Shown in pieces: positions 1 to 7,279 of a stretch of DNA of 13,392 nt. The stretch is taken from the NCBI GenBank assembly GCA_036399835.1, contig DASWMI010000040.1, positions 1-13,392 on the forward strand, written 5' to 3'. A model generated the notes under the pieces. The model was not told the origin of the DNA. It did no database searches and saw only the letters and a program-made list of their open reading frames with translations. Within the stretch, counting starts at the first letter, position 1. The number at the start of each line of letters is the position of its first letter. The translations under genes and the position numbers were made by a program. This stretch comes from DASYML01 sp036399835. Its GTDB lineage: Bacteria > Acidobacteriota > Blastocatellia > Pyrinomonadales > Pyrinomonadaceae.

Positions 1-1
1 T

Positions 2-127
2 CGCACAGGGCAAACCATGATGCATCCGGCCTTCGGGATGGGCGAGGTAACGGCTGTCATCGAGCCGCAGAAGATTGACGTGCTCTTTGCTGACCGCCTG
101 CGCAGATTGATTCACGGTCGCAGCTAA
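2..127 (+). CDS. C-terminal end of a protein with a tudor-like domain (partial)
   Basis: An open frame enters from the left edge and stops with TAA at 125-127, giving 41 residues. The visible pattern is G-x-x-x-x-H-P-x-F-G-x-G-x-V, then a KIDVLF strand and an R-R-L-I-H-G-R ending. This resembles the small tudor-like beta barrel (HPxFGxGxV...K..V.F) found at the C-terminus of UvrD/PcrA-type helicases and in many small bacterial proteins, where it is thought to bind nucleic acid or RNA polymerase. The rest of the gene lies outside the window, so the full protein cannot be named. It converges on the NHL-M23 gene, with a hairpin between them. The reading frame is short, but its composition is protein-like and the motif order fits the family. 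Confidence 0.6.
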   Translation, partial: RTGQTMMHPAFGMGEVTAVIEPQKIDVLFADRLRRLIHGRS

Positions 128-150
128 GCGTCTTTTGCCAAAAGCCTGAC

Positions 151-190
151 AGCCTGCGGGTCGCTAACAACAGTTTGCGGCCCGTAGGCT
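151..190 (+). terminator. Hairpin at a convergent gene end, possible terminator
   Basis: AGCCTGCGGGTC (151-162) pairs with GGCCCGTAGGCT (179-190) over 12 base pairs. Two of these are G-U pairs that are valid only in a plus-strand transcript, so the structure suits the plus-strand gene ending 23 bases earlier. The loop is 16 bases. No run of T follows directly (CGCAATTTGG), so if it terminates, it is not a classic intrinsic terminator. Confidence 0.4.
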
Positions 191-235
191 CGCAATTTGG
201 TCCAGGCGGCCTTGCGTGCAAGCTTAAAGAGCAAG

Positions 236-2422
236 CTATCTTTCAATAGTCACGGCGAGGTCGCGGCCTGCCGTGGCTTCATTGCCTGCCAGGTCAGCCG
301 CGATGATGCGCAGGATGTAATCGCCCGCAGGTAATTCCTCAGTCTTCCAGTTATCCCTGACGGCCAGCCCGTCGCGCACCCTGTTGGTCACTTCATATAG
401 AAAACGCGTCTGCGCGCTGCCGTAGACGGTGATGCCACTCTCATCTGCATAAGCAATCTTGACAGCCTCTGGTCCAGCGGGCAGGCGGTCAAAGAGCATA
501 GTGATGCGCGGTTGCTCAAACCCTCTCGCGGGAGTCTCATTCGGGAGCAGCAACTGGTAGCCGAGCCTGTAAAGGCCGAGCCGCCTGCGCGCGGCGTTCC
601 CGTCAACCTGATCGTAAGCATCAACCACCAGCCGCACAGCCCCACGCAGGACCAGCCGGTTATGACGCTTTTCGCTCAAGCGTTCTCCGGCCTGGTTAAA
701 GAGTTGTATGCCGTCGCGCTCTATGCTCGGCGGCAGGTGGTCCGAGAAGCCCGGCAGCGGCAGGACCAGCGGGTTGACCTCCGCTCCGGGTGGACCAAAA
801 TTCAGATGCACGTGATACATACGATTGACGCTGCCGAGCGGGTCTCCGACGCGAAAGCGTGTGCCGCGCTTGATGCGTATGCGCGCGATCTTTCCCTGCT
901 CGTCGCGGACTGGCTGAAACTGCTCGCTCTTGAGCGGCTCGTCCTTTTCGTTGCGACCGACGCTCAGATGTATATAAGAGATCAACCCCACGCGCAGCCC
1001 CTCGTTCAAGCTGCCAAAGCCCCAGTTACACATTGGACCAGCGACCTTCTCTTCATGGACGACCCGCACGGTCGCCCCGTAACCGGCCTGAACATCTATC
1101 CCGCTGTGCAGATGGTGACGGCTCTCGCCGTCGTAGCTGCCGCGCACTTCGCCCATCGTCGCAACGACCTCGTGCCCGCCCTGCTGCGGGTCAACAGGCC
1201 AGGGGAAATCACCCGCGCGGTTCAACGTCTGCGCGGATAAGCGCGGCAAGACTTCATTCGTCTCCGCCGCAGGGCTGCTTTCGCTTCCGTCGCCGTTCTT
1301 ATTTCTGCTGCTCAAGCCTTCATTCTTATCTCTGCCCGTCTCGTCTGCCGGAATGATTTTCCTGACGAGATAGTTGGCGCTGTCTGCGACATACAGTGCG
1401 CCGTCTGCGTCAAGCGCCAGCCCCGCCGGTTGATTAAAACGCGCTTGCTGCTGCCCGTCTCCGTTGGCAAAGCCGGAACCCGACCCGGCCAGTTCGTAGA
1501 CACGCCCGTCCGGCGCGATCTGCAAGACACGTGCATGGTCCTGTTCCGTCAGATAGAGAAATCCGTCATGCGTGAGGGCCAGCCCGAGAGGGGAAGACAG
1601 CGGCCTGGAAGCATCCGGCATTGATAAGGCAAAGGTCGTGACCTGCCCATCTTTTATCCTGCGCAGGCGGTCGTTGCCCGTGTCGGCGATTAACAGTTCG
1701 CCTGAAGGCGTGTGGATGATGCCGCAGGGCGTGTCGAAGAGAGAGCTTTGCGTAGGCCCATCCAGATAGCCGGGCGCAGCGCCACCGGCCAGCGTTTGGA
1801 CCTGGCCGTCTGTGGTAATCAGGCGTATGCGGTCGTTGTAACTGTCGGCCACGTAAACTCTGCCTGACTGGTCCAGAGCCAGGCCGATTGGTCCATTAAA
1901 CTGCGCTTCAAGAGTTGGCCCGTCGAGGTATCCGGCCTTTCCATTTCCGGCGATGGTGGTGACGTCTCCTGCCGGAGTAATCCTGCGTATGCGATTATTG
2001 CCCGTGTCCGCGACGTAGAGATTGCCCGCATCGTCCAGGGCCAGCCCAGAAGGAGTATGAAAGGAGGCCGCTGCGCCGCTCCCGTCCGCGAAGCCCTCCT
2101 GACTTCCGGCCAGAGTCGTTAACGCGCCCTCGCGCGTCAGCTTGCGTATGCGATTACTCTCGCCCGCATCCGAGATGTAAAGATTTCCCTGCTGGTCCAG
2201 CGCCAGTCCGAAGGGGTCTTGAAACTGCGTCTGCGCGAGATTCGTGCCATCCTGAACACCCGGCGCGCCGCTGCCCGCGAAGGTCTGCACAAGAGAGCGC
2301 CAGCCCGCGCGCGTCGGTCGCGGCTTTTCGGCCCTGCGCTTTAAGAGGAAGAAGGCCACAGAGCCTGTGATGATGACGAGAAGCGCGATGATAACCAGCT
2401 TGATTGATTTCGAGGGATACAT
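236..2422 (-). CDS. Membrane-anchored NHL-repeat propeller fused to an M23 (LytM-like) peptidase domain
   Basis: This 728-residue protein begins with a short basic start and one hydrophobic segment (about residues 8-27), followed by RR, as in a signal anchor with the rest outside the cytoplasm. Residues about 42-358 hold six NHL units with the recurring pattern P-x-G-L-A-L-D...G-x-L-Y-V-A-D-x-x-N-x-R-I-R-x-I, each about 45-60 residues, enough for a six-bladed propeller. A low-complexity linker (360-390) leads to an M23-like domain at about 410-560. It has H439-S-G-I-D443, Y-I-H484-L and H537-V-H539, the usual zinc ligands and catalytic histidines in the usual order, with an insert of about 30 residues between the second and third blocks. 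Residues 560-728 look like a beta-sandwich. M23 enzymes cut peptidoglycan cross-bridge peptides; activity here is inferred. The XRE gene lies 49 bases upstream on the same strand. No clear ribosome binding site precedes the ATG. Confidence 0.9.
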   Translation of the reverse strand: MYPSKSIKLVIIALLVIITGSVAFFLLKRRAEKPRPTRAGWRSLVQTFAGSGAPGVQDGTNLAQTQFQDPFGLALDQQGNLYISDAGESNRIRKLTREGALTTLAGSQEGFADGSGAAASFHTPSGLALDDAGNLYVADTGNNRIRRITPAGDVTTIAGNGKAGYLDGPTLEAQFNGPIGLALDQSGRVYVADSYNDRIRLITTDGQVQTLAGGAAPGYLDGPTQSSLFDTPCGIIHTPSGELLIADTGNDRLRRIKDGQVTTFALSMPDASRPLSSPLGLALTHDGFLYLTEQDHARVLQIAPDGRVYELAGSGSGFANGDGQQQARFNQPAGLALDADGALYVADSANYLVRKIIPADETGRDKNEGLSSRNKNGDGSESSPAAETNEVLPRLSAQTLNRAGDFPWPVDPQQGGHEVVATMGEVRGSYDGESRHHLHSGIDVQAGYGATVRVVHEEKVAGPMCNWGFGSLNEGLRVGLISYIHLSVGRNEKDEPLKSEQFQPVRDEQGKIARIRIKRGTRFRVGDPLGSVNRMYHVHLNFGPPGAEVNPLVLPLPGFSDHLPPSIERDGIQLFNQAGERLSEKRHNRLVLRGAVRLVVDAYDQVDGNAARRRLGLYRLGYQLLLPNETPARGFEQPRITMLFDRLPAGPEAVKIAYADESGITVYGSAQTRFLYEVTNRVRDGLAVRDNWKTEELPAGDYILRIIAADLAGNEATAGRDLAVTIER

Positions 2423-2471
2423 GCGGATGAGAGTTGATTTTCAGCTTACGGGTTGGGAATTTCGGAATCCT

Positions 2472-2753
2472 TTAGCGTTCATGCTTTGGTCTACTCGGAA
2501 GTTTTTCGGGCAAGTCCAATTCGTCGTCTAATAAAACATCCGTACACACGCCTGCTATTCGCGCGTACTCCAACAAAGCGAAGTATGGCGGCTCGCGTTC
2601 TCCTCTTTCGTAGCTTGAAATGTTGGTCCGGTAAAGGTCTTCAGTTAATCCCATACGGTCAAGTATTTCGTTCTGTGACAGACCCAGAGAAAGACGAATT
2701 GTAAGAAGCTTTTCAGCAAGACGCTCTTGTTTACGGCGCGCAGACCTCCCCAT
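2472..2753 (-). CDS. XRE-family helix-turn-helix transcriptional regulator
   Basis: This 93-residue protein has a helix-turn-helix of the Cro/C1 (XRE) type across about residues 14-75. The pattern is L-x-x-I-R-L-S-L-G-L-S-Q-x-E-I, then an N-I-S-S-Y-E-R-G-x-R-E-P-P recognition segment and L-L-x-Y-A-R-x-A-G-V. A DDELDLP tail and a short basic end follow. It should bind DNA as a dimer; its target is unknown. The start at 2753 is supported by GGAGG placed 8 bases before the ATG. It diverges from the AbrB-type gene across 222 bases and precedes the NHL-M23 gene by 49 bases on the same strand, so it may share a transcript with that gene or control the divergent region. I see no toxin gene that would make it an antitoxin. 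Confidence 0.92.
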   Translation of the reverse strand: MGRSARRKQERLAEKLLTIRLSLGLSQNEILDRMGLTEDLYRTNISSYERGEREPPYFALLEYARIAGVCTDVLLDDELDLPEKLPSRPKHER

Positions 2754-2821
2754 CAGGATTGACCTCCCGACGGAGACTTGCTTTTGGCCCTATTTGAGGC
2801 TACAGTGTTCCAGTATGTTCT

Positions 2822-2861
2822 TGTCGCCGTGAGTATGAACCTTTCATGCTCAACGGCGATG
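2822..2861 (+). other. Strong hairpin in the divergent xre/abrB region
   Basis: Bases 2824-2839 pair with 2843-2859 over 16 base pairs, with a three-base loop (CCT), one G-U pair and one bulged A. Two further wobble pairs (T2822-G2861 and G2823-T2860) extend it to 18 pairs in a plus-strand RNA. The wobbles pair properly only in plus-strand RNA, which would place the hairpin in the 5' leader of the AbrB-type gene, about 115 bases before its start. No T-run follows. It could be a leader structure, a small RNA element or a binding site for a dimeric regulator. Confidence 0.5.
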
Positions 2862-2975
2862 CTCATCAATTCTTTGTGGTTGAGGAGCTACGCATCTGGC
2901 CGTTGCCTTGTATTTTCAAAGACTCGAACGCTGGCAAGAATAGCACAACCCTCATCATCCTTTAAGGGAGACCTC

Positions 2976-3164
2976 ATGACGAAAGAAAAACATGAATATC
3001 AAGCTAAGGTTTCGGACGATAACGGGATAAGGCGCAGCAAAGTGCCCTCACCGCTTTTGAGAATCATCGGAGCTAAGCCGGGAGACTTTTTGAAGTTCAT
3101 GGTGGATGAAGCGGGCAATGTGACGATGAAGATTGAAAAAAGGAGAAAGAGAAAGCGTCAGTAG
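2976..3164 (+). CDS. Small AbrB/SpoVT (MazE-like) DNA-binding domain protein
   Basis: This 62-residue protein has a swapped-hairpin AbrB pattern at about residues 7-53: an A-K-V-S...R-S-K-V-P-S-P-L-L-R strand and turn, then I-G-A-K-P-G-D-F-L-K-F and V-D-E-A-G-N-V-T-M-K-I. The tail (54-62) is strongly basic, K-R-R-K-R-K-R-Q. The family includes the global regulator AbrB and the antitoxin MazE; it works as a dimer on DNA. I chose the ATG at 2976, not the longer open frame from 2778, because AGGGAG lies six bases upstream and all recognisable sequence begins there. No toxin gene follows: after the stop come a hairpin and then a convergent gene. An orphan regulator is therefore more likely than half of a toxin-antitoxin pair. 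Confidence 0.8.
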   Translation: MTKEKHEYQAKVSDDNGIRRSKVPSPLLRIIGAKPGDFLKFMVDEAGNVTMKIEKRRKRKRQ

Positions 3165-3200
3165 CTGGCACGCTTTCGCGGGCGAGAGTTGTGCTGCTGG

Positions 3201-3234
3201 ATGAGGCCGCTGTGGCCCGGAGCGGCGGCCTCAT
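3201..3234. terminator. GC-rich hairpin between convergent genes, possible two-way terminator
   Basis: ATGAGGCCGC (3201-3210) and GCGGCCTCAT (3225-3234) form a perfect 10-base-pair stem with a 14-base loop. It sits 36 bases after the AbrB-type stop and 62 bases after the threonine aldolase stop on the other strand, where a shared terminator would be expected. Neither side has a clear T-run, so the call rests on stem and position. Confidence 0.5.
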
Positions 3235-3296
3235 TACTACACGAAGCAGGCTCGGAATTTCAGTCTCTAAAAATTGCCTTCAACCATGACAGCCCT

Positions 3297-4328
3297 TTAT
3301 CCGACAACTCTTTTAATTAAAGCGATGAATTCGTCTATATCCTCTTCGGTCGTATCGTAGGAGGCCATCAGGCGCACTTCCGAGGTCTCTTCATTCCAGA
3401 CGTAGAAGAAATATTCCTGTTGTATGAGGGGGACAAACTCTCGCGGGATGATGGCGAAGACGGCGTTGGCCTCGACGGCTTGAGTAATCCTGATGCGCGG
3501 TATGCGCTCAAGCTCTGCGGCGAGGCGTCGGGCCATCTGATTGGCGCGGCCTGCGTTTTCGAGCCAGAGATTATCAGAGAGGAGCGCGGCGAATTGCGCA
3601 GAGATAAATCTCATCTTGGATGAAAGCTGCATTCCCTGTTTGCGTATAAACTTGAAACCTTCGGACAGCTTTCGATTAAAGAAGACGACGGCCTCGCCGT
3701 ACATCATCCCGTTTTTGGTCCCGCCGAAAGAGAGTATGTCTATGCCCGCGTCCGCGGTTATCGCCTTGAGAGGCAGGTTCAAAGAGGCTGCGGCATTCGA
3801 GAGTCTTGCTCCATCCATGTGGAGCAGCAGCCCGCGCTCGTGCGCGTAAGCTGCCAGCGTCTCAATCTCGCGCGGGGTGTAGACAGTCCCCAACTCCGTC
3901 GTCTGCGAGATTGAAATCACCTTCGGCTGCGCATGATGCTGGTCTCTCAGCCCGTGCAGCCGCGGCTCTATCTCGCCGAGACCGATCTTTCCATCAAGGG
4001 TCGGGAGCGCGAGCAGCTTACAGCCAGTGTAATTCTCAGGAGCGCCGCATTCATCCACATTGATGTGGGCCAGTTGAGAACAGATGACGGCATGATAGGG
4101 AGAGGTCGCGGCCTTGAGTCCGAGCACGTTGGCCCCCGTCCCGCCGAAGACAAAATAAACATCCGTCTCTTCACCAAAATGCTCTCGGAAGATGGCGGTC
4201 GCATCTTGAGTAAAAGGGTCGTCGCCGTAGGCCACGACATGCCCGGCGTTCGCGTCTGCGATGGCCTCCATGATGCGCGGATGGACCCCTGCATTATTAT
4301 CGCTGGCGAAGCTGCGTCTGGGTGTCAT
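3297..4328 (-). CDS. ltaE: Low-specificity L-threonine aldolase (PLP enzyme)
   Basis: This 343-residue protein, a normal family length, belongs to the fold-type I PLP enzymes that split L-threonine or L-allo-threonine into glycine and acetaldehyde in the cytoplasm. The N-terminus has the S-D-N-N-A-G-V-H-P substrate-site segment, with A-Y-G-D-D near residues 33-37 and F-G-G-T-G-A-N at 61-67 in the cofactor phosphate region. H-M-D-G-A-R (170-175) supplies the aspartate that contacts the pyridine ring. S-F-G-G-T-K-N-G (200-207) carries the Schiff-base lysine, K205. All key residues are present. It lies 86 bases downstream of the HNH gene on the same strand, a wider gap than elsewhere in the cluster, so it may have its own promoter. 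No clear ribosome binding site precedes the ATG. Its link to the DNA-processing genes is probably only positional. Confidence 0.93.
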   Translation of the reverse strand: MTPRRSFASDNNAGVHPRIMEAIADANAGHVVAYGDDPFTQDATAIFREHFGEETDVYFVFGGTGANVLGLKAATSPYHAVICSQLAHINVDECGAPENYTGCKLLALPTLDGKIGLGEIEPRLHGLRDQHHAQPKVISISQTTELGTVYTPREIETLAAYAHERGLLLHMDGARLSNAAASLNLPLKAITADAGIDILSFGGTKNGMMYGEAVVFFNRKLSEGFKFIRKQGMQLSSKMRFISAQFAALLSDNLWLENAGRANQMARRLAAELERIPRIRITQAVEANAVFAIIPREFVPLIQQEYFFYVWNEETSEVRLMASYDTTEEDIDEFIALIKRVVG

Positions 4329-4414
4329 CGTAGGATTATCAGAAACCGCACACTTGAATTTAAACTCTCTATTAATCTAGGGAACTGTTTCCGCTCATGA
4401 TAAGCGATTTCGAT

Positions 4415-4861
4415 TCAAACGGCGATGCCGAACTGTTCAAGATACGAAAGGTCCAGCGACCACTCGTGGCAGCTACGCCGATGCCATTGTTCAAAGCACC
4501 CCTCTATGTAAGCTTCGGCATCCTCTCTGGACCAGTTATTGACGCGTGCGAGATGGGCGACGGCCTCGCGACGCCTGCCGCGCACGCCCGCCAGCCCTAT
4601 GTGCTTGACCTCATGGCAGCGAGGGCAGAGGGCTATCAAACGCTCCAGCTTCTGGACGCGGCTTGCATCATCATAAGAGAAGACCTCGTGGCATTCGACG
4701 GGCCAGCGGCTGCCCTTCCCGCCGCAGATTTCGCAGACCCTGCGCGCACGCCCGAAGGTGTGAGCCTTGAGCCGCTCCCATTCATCCCGTGAGACATGCG
4801 AGCGAACATTCTTGTACCAACAACTCTTCGGGACGAGCTCTATCGTCAGCAGAGTGCGCAA
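4415..4861 (-). CDS. HNH endonuclease
   Basis: This 148-residue protein has a zinc-bound HNH (beta-beta-alpha metal) nuclease core. C43-x-x-C46 (in R-V-C-E-I-C-G-G) and C79-x-x-C82 form the structural zinc knuckles. V-E-C-H58-E gives the catalytic histidine, and C-H83-E-V-K-H a later ligand. The family cuts or nicks DNA with a divalent metal; specificity cannot be read from the sequence. The start is TTG: the codon at 4859-4861 is the only usable one near the conserved T-I-E-L-V-P-K beginning. It follows the exonuclease stop by just 20 bases, so translation may be coupled. The C-terminal 65 residues, rich in charge, W and H, are not assigned to a domain. No methyltransferase lies nearby, so it is not obviously part of a restriction system. 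Confidence 0.85.
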   Translation of the reverse strand: MRTLLTIELVPKSCWYKNVRSHVSRDEWERLKAHTFGRARRVCEICGGKGSRWPVECHEVFSYDDASRVQKLERLIALCPRCHEVKHIGLAGVRGRRREAVAHLARVNNWSREDAEAYIEGCFEQWHRRSCHEWSLDLSYLEQFGIAV

Positions 4862-4881
4862 AACTTTATCTCTTGTCTCGC

Positions 4882-5427
4882 TCAGGCGCGTGTGGCTTTC
4901 AGCGCTTCGAGCAATTTGTAGGTGGCCTGTACGTCATAGGCGGCGCGATGATTCCCGCCCGGCAGCCCGTAGAGCGCACAAGCCTGTTCGAGCGTCACAG
5001 ATTTTTTCGCGCCCGAGACGCTTTTGATTAACTGCATAGCGCAGCGCCAGCCTCTTTCCGTAGAGCTTTGACGATAGCGCGAGCAGGTCGCGGCAAAGGC
5101 GCGGCGGTCAAAGGCCGCGTTATAAGCAATCAGGAGTCGGCCATTGATGAGAGCTTCGAGCGCAGGCCAGATGTCTATCCAGCAGGGCGCGGACTCAAAC
5201 TCGCTTCTCTCGAAGCGATGATGTTTCGAGCGCGGCGGGAGCGGGTTAAAGACAGGCTGGACCAGCGATTCAAAGATAATCTCGCCGCGCGCGTCTCCGA
5301 AAGCGATCTCGATAATCTCAAGCGTCGGCCCGGCCCCGACAGTCTCCGTGTCAATAATCAAAGACCTCTCGTTGAACTCGTGGATTTCGAGCGCCGGTGT
5401 ATAGAGTTGTTTGGTATTGAAATACAT
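4882..5427 (-). CDS. DEDDh-family 3'-5' exonuclease (DnaQ/RNase T-like)
   Basis: This 181-residue protein has all the motifs of the DnaQ-like fold. Exo I is I-I-D26-T-E28-T, Exo II is N-A-A-F-D107-R-R, and Exo III is N-H160-R-A-A-Y-D165-V. D26, E28, D107 and D165 would hold two metal ions, and H160 marks the DEDDh subtype. Such enzymes remove nucleotides from 3' ends of DNA or RNA. Without a polymerase or BRCT domain, the protein could be a free-standing proofreading or repair exonuclease. The closest named relatives are the epsilon subunit and exonuclease X; the sequence is too divergent to choose. It is 42 bases downstream of a DinB-fold gene and 20 bases upstream of the HNH gene on the same strand, within the helicase-nuclease cluster. 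Confidence 0.92.
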   Translation of the reverse strand: MYFNTKQLYTPALEIHEFNERSLIIDTETVGAGPTLEIIEIAFGDARGEIIFESLVQPVFNPLPPRSKHHRFERSEFESAPCWIDIWPALEALINGRLLIAYNAAFDRRAFAATCSRYRQSSTERGWRCAMQLIKSVSGAKKSVTLEQACALYGLPGGNHRAAYDVQATYKLLEALKATRA

Positions 5428-5469
5428 AAAAGGAAAATGGACCGGATGCGTTCTTGATAAAGAACAGGC

Positions 5470-5970
5470 TCAATCAAATTCTACGCGTGGCTTGGATTGC
5501 TCTCTGCCGACTCTTCCCGCTTTGATTTCCGCCTTGAAATAGTTTTCTCCGCGCACGGGCGCGCCCGCCATACGCCGCAGCATGGCAATCTGCCCGACGT
5601 GTGTCAGCGCGTCCGCCACAGGACCCTGGAACAGCTTTTCCTCGGGGAAGCCGAGCGGTTCGGCGGAAGCCAGATAAGCATCCAACTCTTTGAGCGCGGA
5701 GAAGAAGCGGTCCACTTCTTCCGCCCAGGGCAGCGGAGTAGAGTCTTGCCAGACATGCTGACCCTTTGCCAGCGAGAGCGCCCAGTCCATCAAATCGCAC
5801 AGGTGGGCCAGAATCTCTGCGGGAGTGCGCGTCGTTTCAGCAGCACGCCATGCGGCAAAACTATCAGGAGCATTCGCCAGAGCCTTGCCGCCGCGATAAG
5901 CCAGCGTCGCCAGCGTGTGACGCAGCATCTCGCGCTTGCCTTCGGAAGTAGAATTCAAAGCTTCACTCAT
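5470..5970 (-). CDS. DinB-fold protein (first copy)
   Basis: This 166-residue helical protein resembles the DinB/YfiT four-helix fold. It has A-E-I-L-A-H56-L-C-D-L-M-D-W, a typical first metal-ligand helix, and T-H124-V-G-Q-I-A-M-L-R-R-M-A-G-A-P-V, the third-helix ligand region, then an N-Y-F-K-A-E-I...G-R-V-G tail. The last ligand of the classic H-x-x-x-H pair is not visible, so metal binding may be altered. DinB-fold proteins include thiol-dependent transferases and hydrolases; the name comes from a damage-inducible Bacillus gene and does not itself show a repair role. AAGGAG and AAGGGA lie within 20 bases upstream of the ATG at 5970. The gene sits 30 bases after the Bax1 gene and 42 bases before the exonuclease gene, so co-transcription is likely. 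Confidence 0.85.
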   Translation of the reverse strand: MSEALNSTSEGKREMLRHTLATLAYRGGKALANAPDSFAAWRAAETTRTPAEILAHLCDLMDWALSLAKGQHVWQDSTPLPWAEEVDRFFSALKELDAYLASAEPLGFPEEKLFQGPVADALTHVGQIAMLRRMAGAPVRGENYFKAEIKAGRVGREQSKPRVEFD

Positions 5971-6000
5971 CTTCCCTTCACGCTCCTTCCTGCAACATCC

Positions 6001-7227
6001 TTAGAGCGGCAATGCCTTCCAGTCATTCTCATGTAGAAACTCATTGATTGCCAGCTCGACCATCACGGGGTCCAGATTTCTCTTAAAGACAATCGCGCGC
6101 GGCGGGATTCTGGACAGGGGTTCGCGGCTGCCCCTCAGCTCTTCCCAGGCGGCGAGGATAAAATTTCTGATTCCGGCCTGGTCCAATTCCCTGAGCCGCT
6201 CCCGCAAATGCTCAGGCGTCCAGAAGCCGAGTATTTCCAGATAGACCTGCTGCCCCTGAGGGTGGACCAGTACGAAATCAGGGATAAAACTGTTGTCGCC
6301 GGAGCTTAAAACTTCGCTGCTCGCTTCAAGCGTCCAATCGGACTCAAAGCGCTGCCAGGCATCGTAGAATTTTTCCAGCACGGGATTCTCATACGGAATC
6401 GGGCTCAGATAATGAGAGCGCAGCTCGTGCTGATCGCTCTCCAATTCAAAGAAGGCATGGCCCGCGCCGGGCTTCTGCTCTATCTCTGCGCGCATGCGCC
6501 AGCCTGTACAGAGCAGGAGCGCGGGCAGAAAGACGGCCATCTGTACGCCGTACTTTTGCGAGCGATGAAAGATGGAGACTGGACCATCAAGACGTATTTC
6601 ATACCCGCGCGAGGGCGTGCCCCTGACCGTGTGAATCAGCCTGTAAGATTTAATCGCACCGAACAGCTCTCGATACCCCGCGGCGCTTTGCGGCTCGACC
6701 CACAGACGCATCTCCACGCAACGATAAAGCAGGGCCTGCGCCTGCGCCAGATTGTAAAGGTCCAGCAGCTCCTCGTTCTTCAGAACATCAAACTTTAACA
6801 GCTCCTGATTCTCCGGCAGGTCCGCGTAAAGCTTAGAGGGGAGCGATTCCGAATCGCAGCCAAGCTCAAGCGCCGTCTCCTTCCAAAGCTGCTCGCGCGT
6901 CGCCGCGTTGATGACAGGATGAACCGCTTGCGCCCTGAGGAAAAGCGCGCGGCGGATTTCCGCAGGCTCTAAGTCGCTGGCGGTCTCGAACAGGCAGCGG
7001 TCCATCAAGAGCTTAATCAGCCCGCGCAGGATTCTATAATCGGTCCCCGCCCCGACATACTCTTCGAGCGCCTGGTCCAACTCCTTGCGAGCGTGCCCTT
7101 GATGCACATCAAAGAGATTGATGAGAGCATCCGCATCGCGTAGATAACCAGCATCATCACGGTCAATATAGCGCGGTCCAGTGCGCGTTCCGCGTCGCCA
7201 ACTCTGTGCCAGGTCAGCCGTCAACAT
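6001..7227 (-). CDS. Bax1/DUF790-family nuclease, partner of the XPB helicase
   Basis: This 408-residue protein matches the DUF790 family, whose archaeal members are called Bax1 because they bind XPB. Residues 1-250 are mostly helical (the N-terminal half, including L-I-N-L-F-D...H-Q-G...R-G-L-x-K-L-L-M-D-R). The C-terminal domain carries a PD-(D/E)xK-like nuclease centre: F-I-P-D317-F-V-L-V followed by Y-L-E331-I-L-G-F-W-T-P-E-H-L. In archaea Bax1 is a structure-specific DNA nuclease that acts with XPB at unwound DNA, as XPG does with XPB in eukaryotic excision repair. Here the gene follows the XPB gene by 52 bases on the same strand, the same pairing seen in archaea. D317 and E331 are intact, so activity is expected. 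The start ATG has only a weak purine stretch before it. Confidence 0.9.
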   Translation of the reverse strand: MLTADLAQSWRRGTRTGPRYIDRDDAGYLRDADALINLFDVHQGHARKELDQALEEYVGAGTDYRILRGLIKLLMDRCLFETASDLEPAEIRRALFLRAQAVHPVINAATREQLWKETALELGCDSESLPSKLYADLPENQELLKFDVLKNEELLDLYNLAQAQALLYRCVEMRLWVEPQSAAGYRELFGAIKSYRLIHTVRGTPSRGYEIRLDGPVSIFHRSQKYGVQMAVFLPALLLCTGWRMRAEIEQKPGAGHAFFELESDQHELRSHYLSPIPYENPVLEKFYDAWQRFESDWTLEASSEVLSSGDNSFIPDFVLVHPQGQQVYLEILGFWTPEHLRERLRELDQAGIRNFILAAWEELRGSREPLSRIPPRAIVFKRNLDPVMVELAINEFLHENDWKALPL

Positions 7228-7279
7228 CTTTCAAGATAATTCCCCTATCTGTTTCAAGGCTTCGATTTAATGACTAATT

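Noticed and set aside
512..1240. A 242-codon plus-strand open frame
   Set aside because: It lies opposite the M23 and C-terminal part of the NHL-M23 gene, has no recognisable motif, and is explained as an antisense shadow of GC-rich coding DNA.
1380..2300. Regularly spaced similar DNA segments suggesting a CRISPR or satellite array
   Set aside because: Spacing of about 140-180 bases with in-frame similarity matches the repeated NHL units of the protein; the repeats are diverged and have no unique spacers.
2778..2975. Upstream extension of the AbrB-type gene
   Set aside because: The in-frame upstream codons give no family-like sequence, contain the hairpin, and lack a ribosome site; the ATG at 2976 has one.
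2472..3164. XRE and AbrB-type genes as a toxin-antitoxin module
   Set aside because: The genes are divergent and both look like DNA-binding proteins. No toxin-like partner follows either of them.
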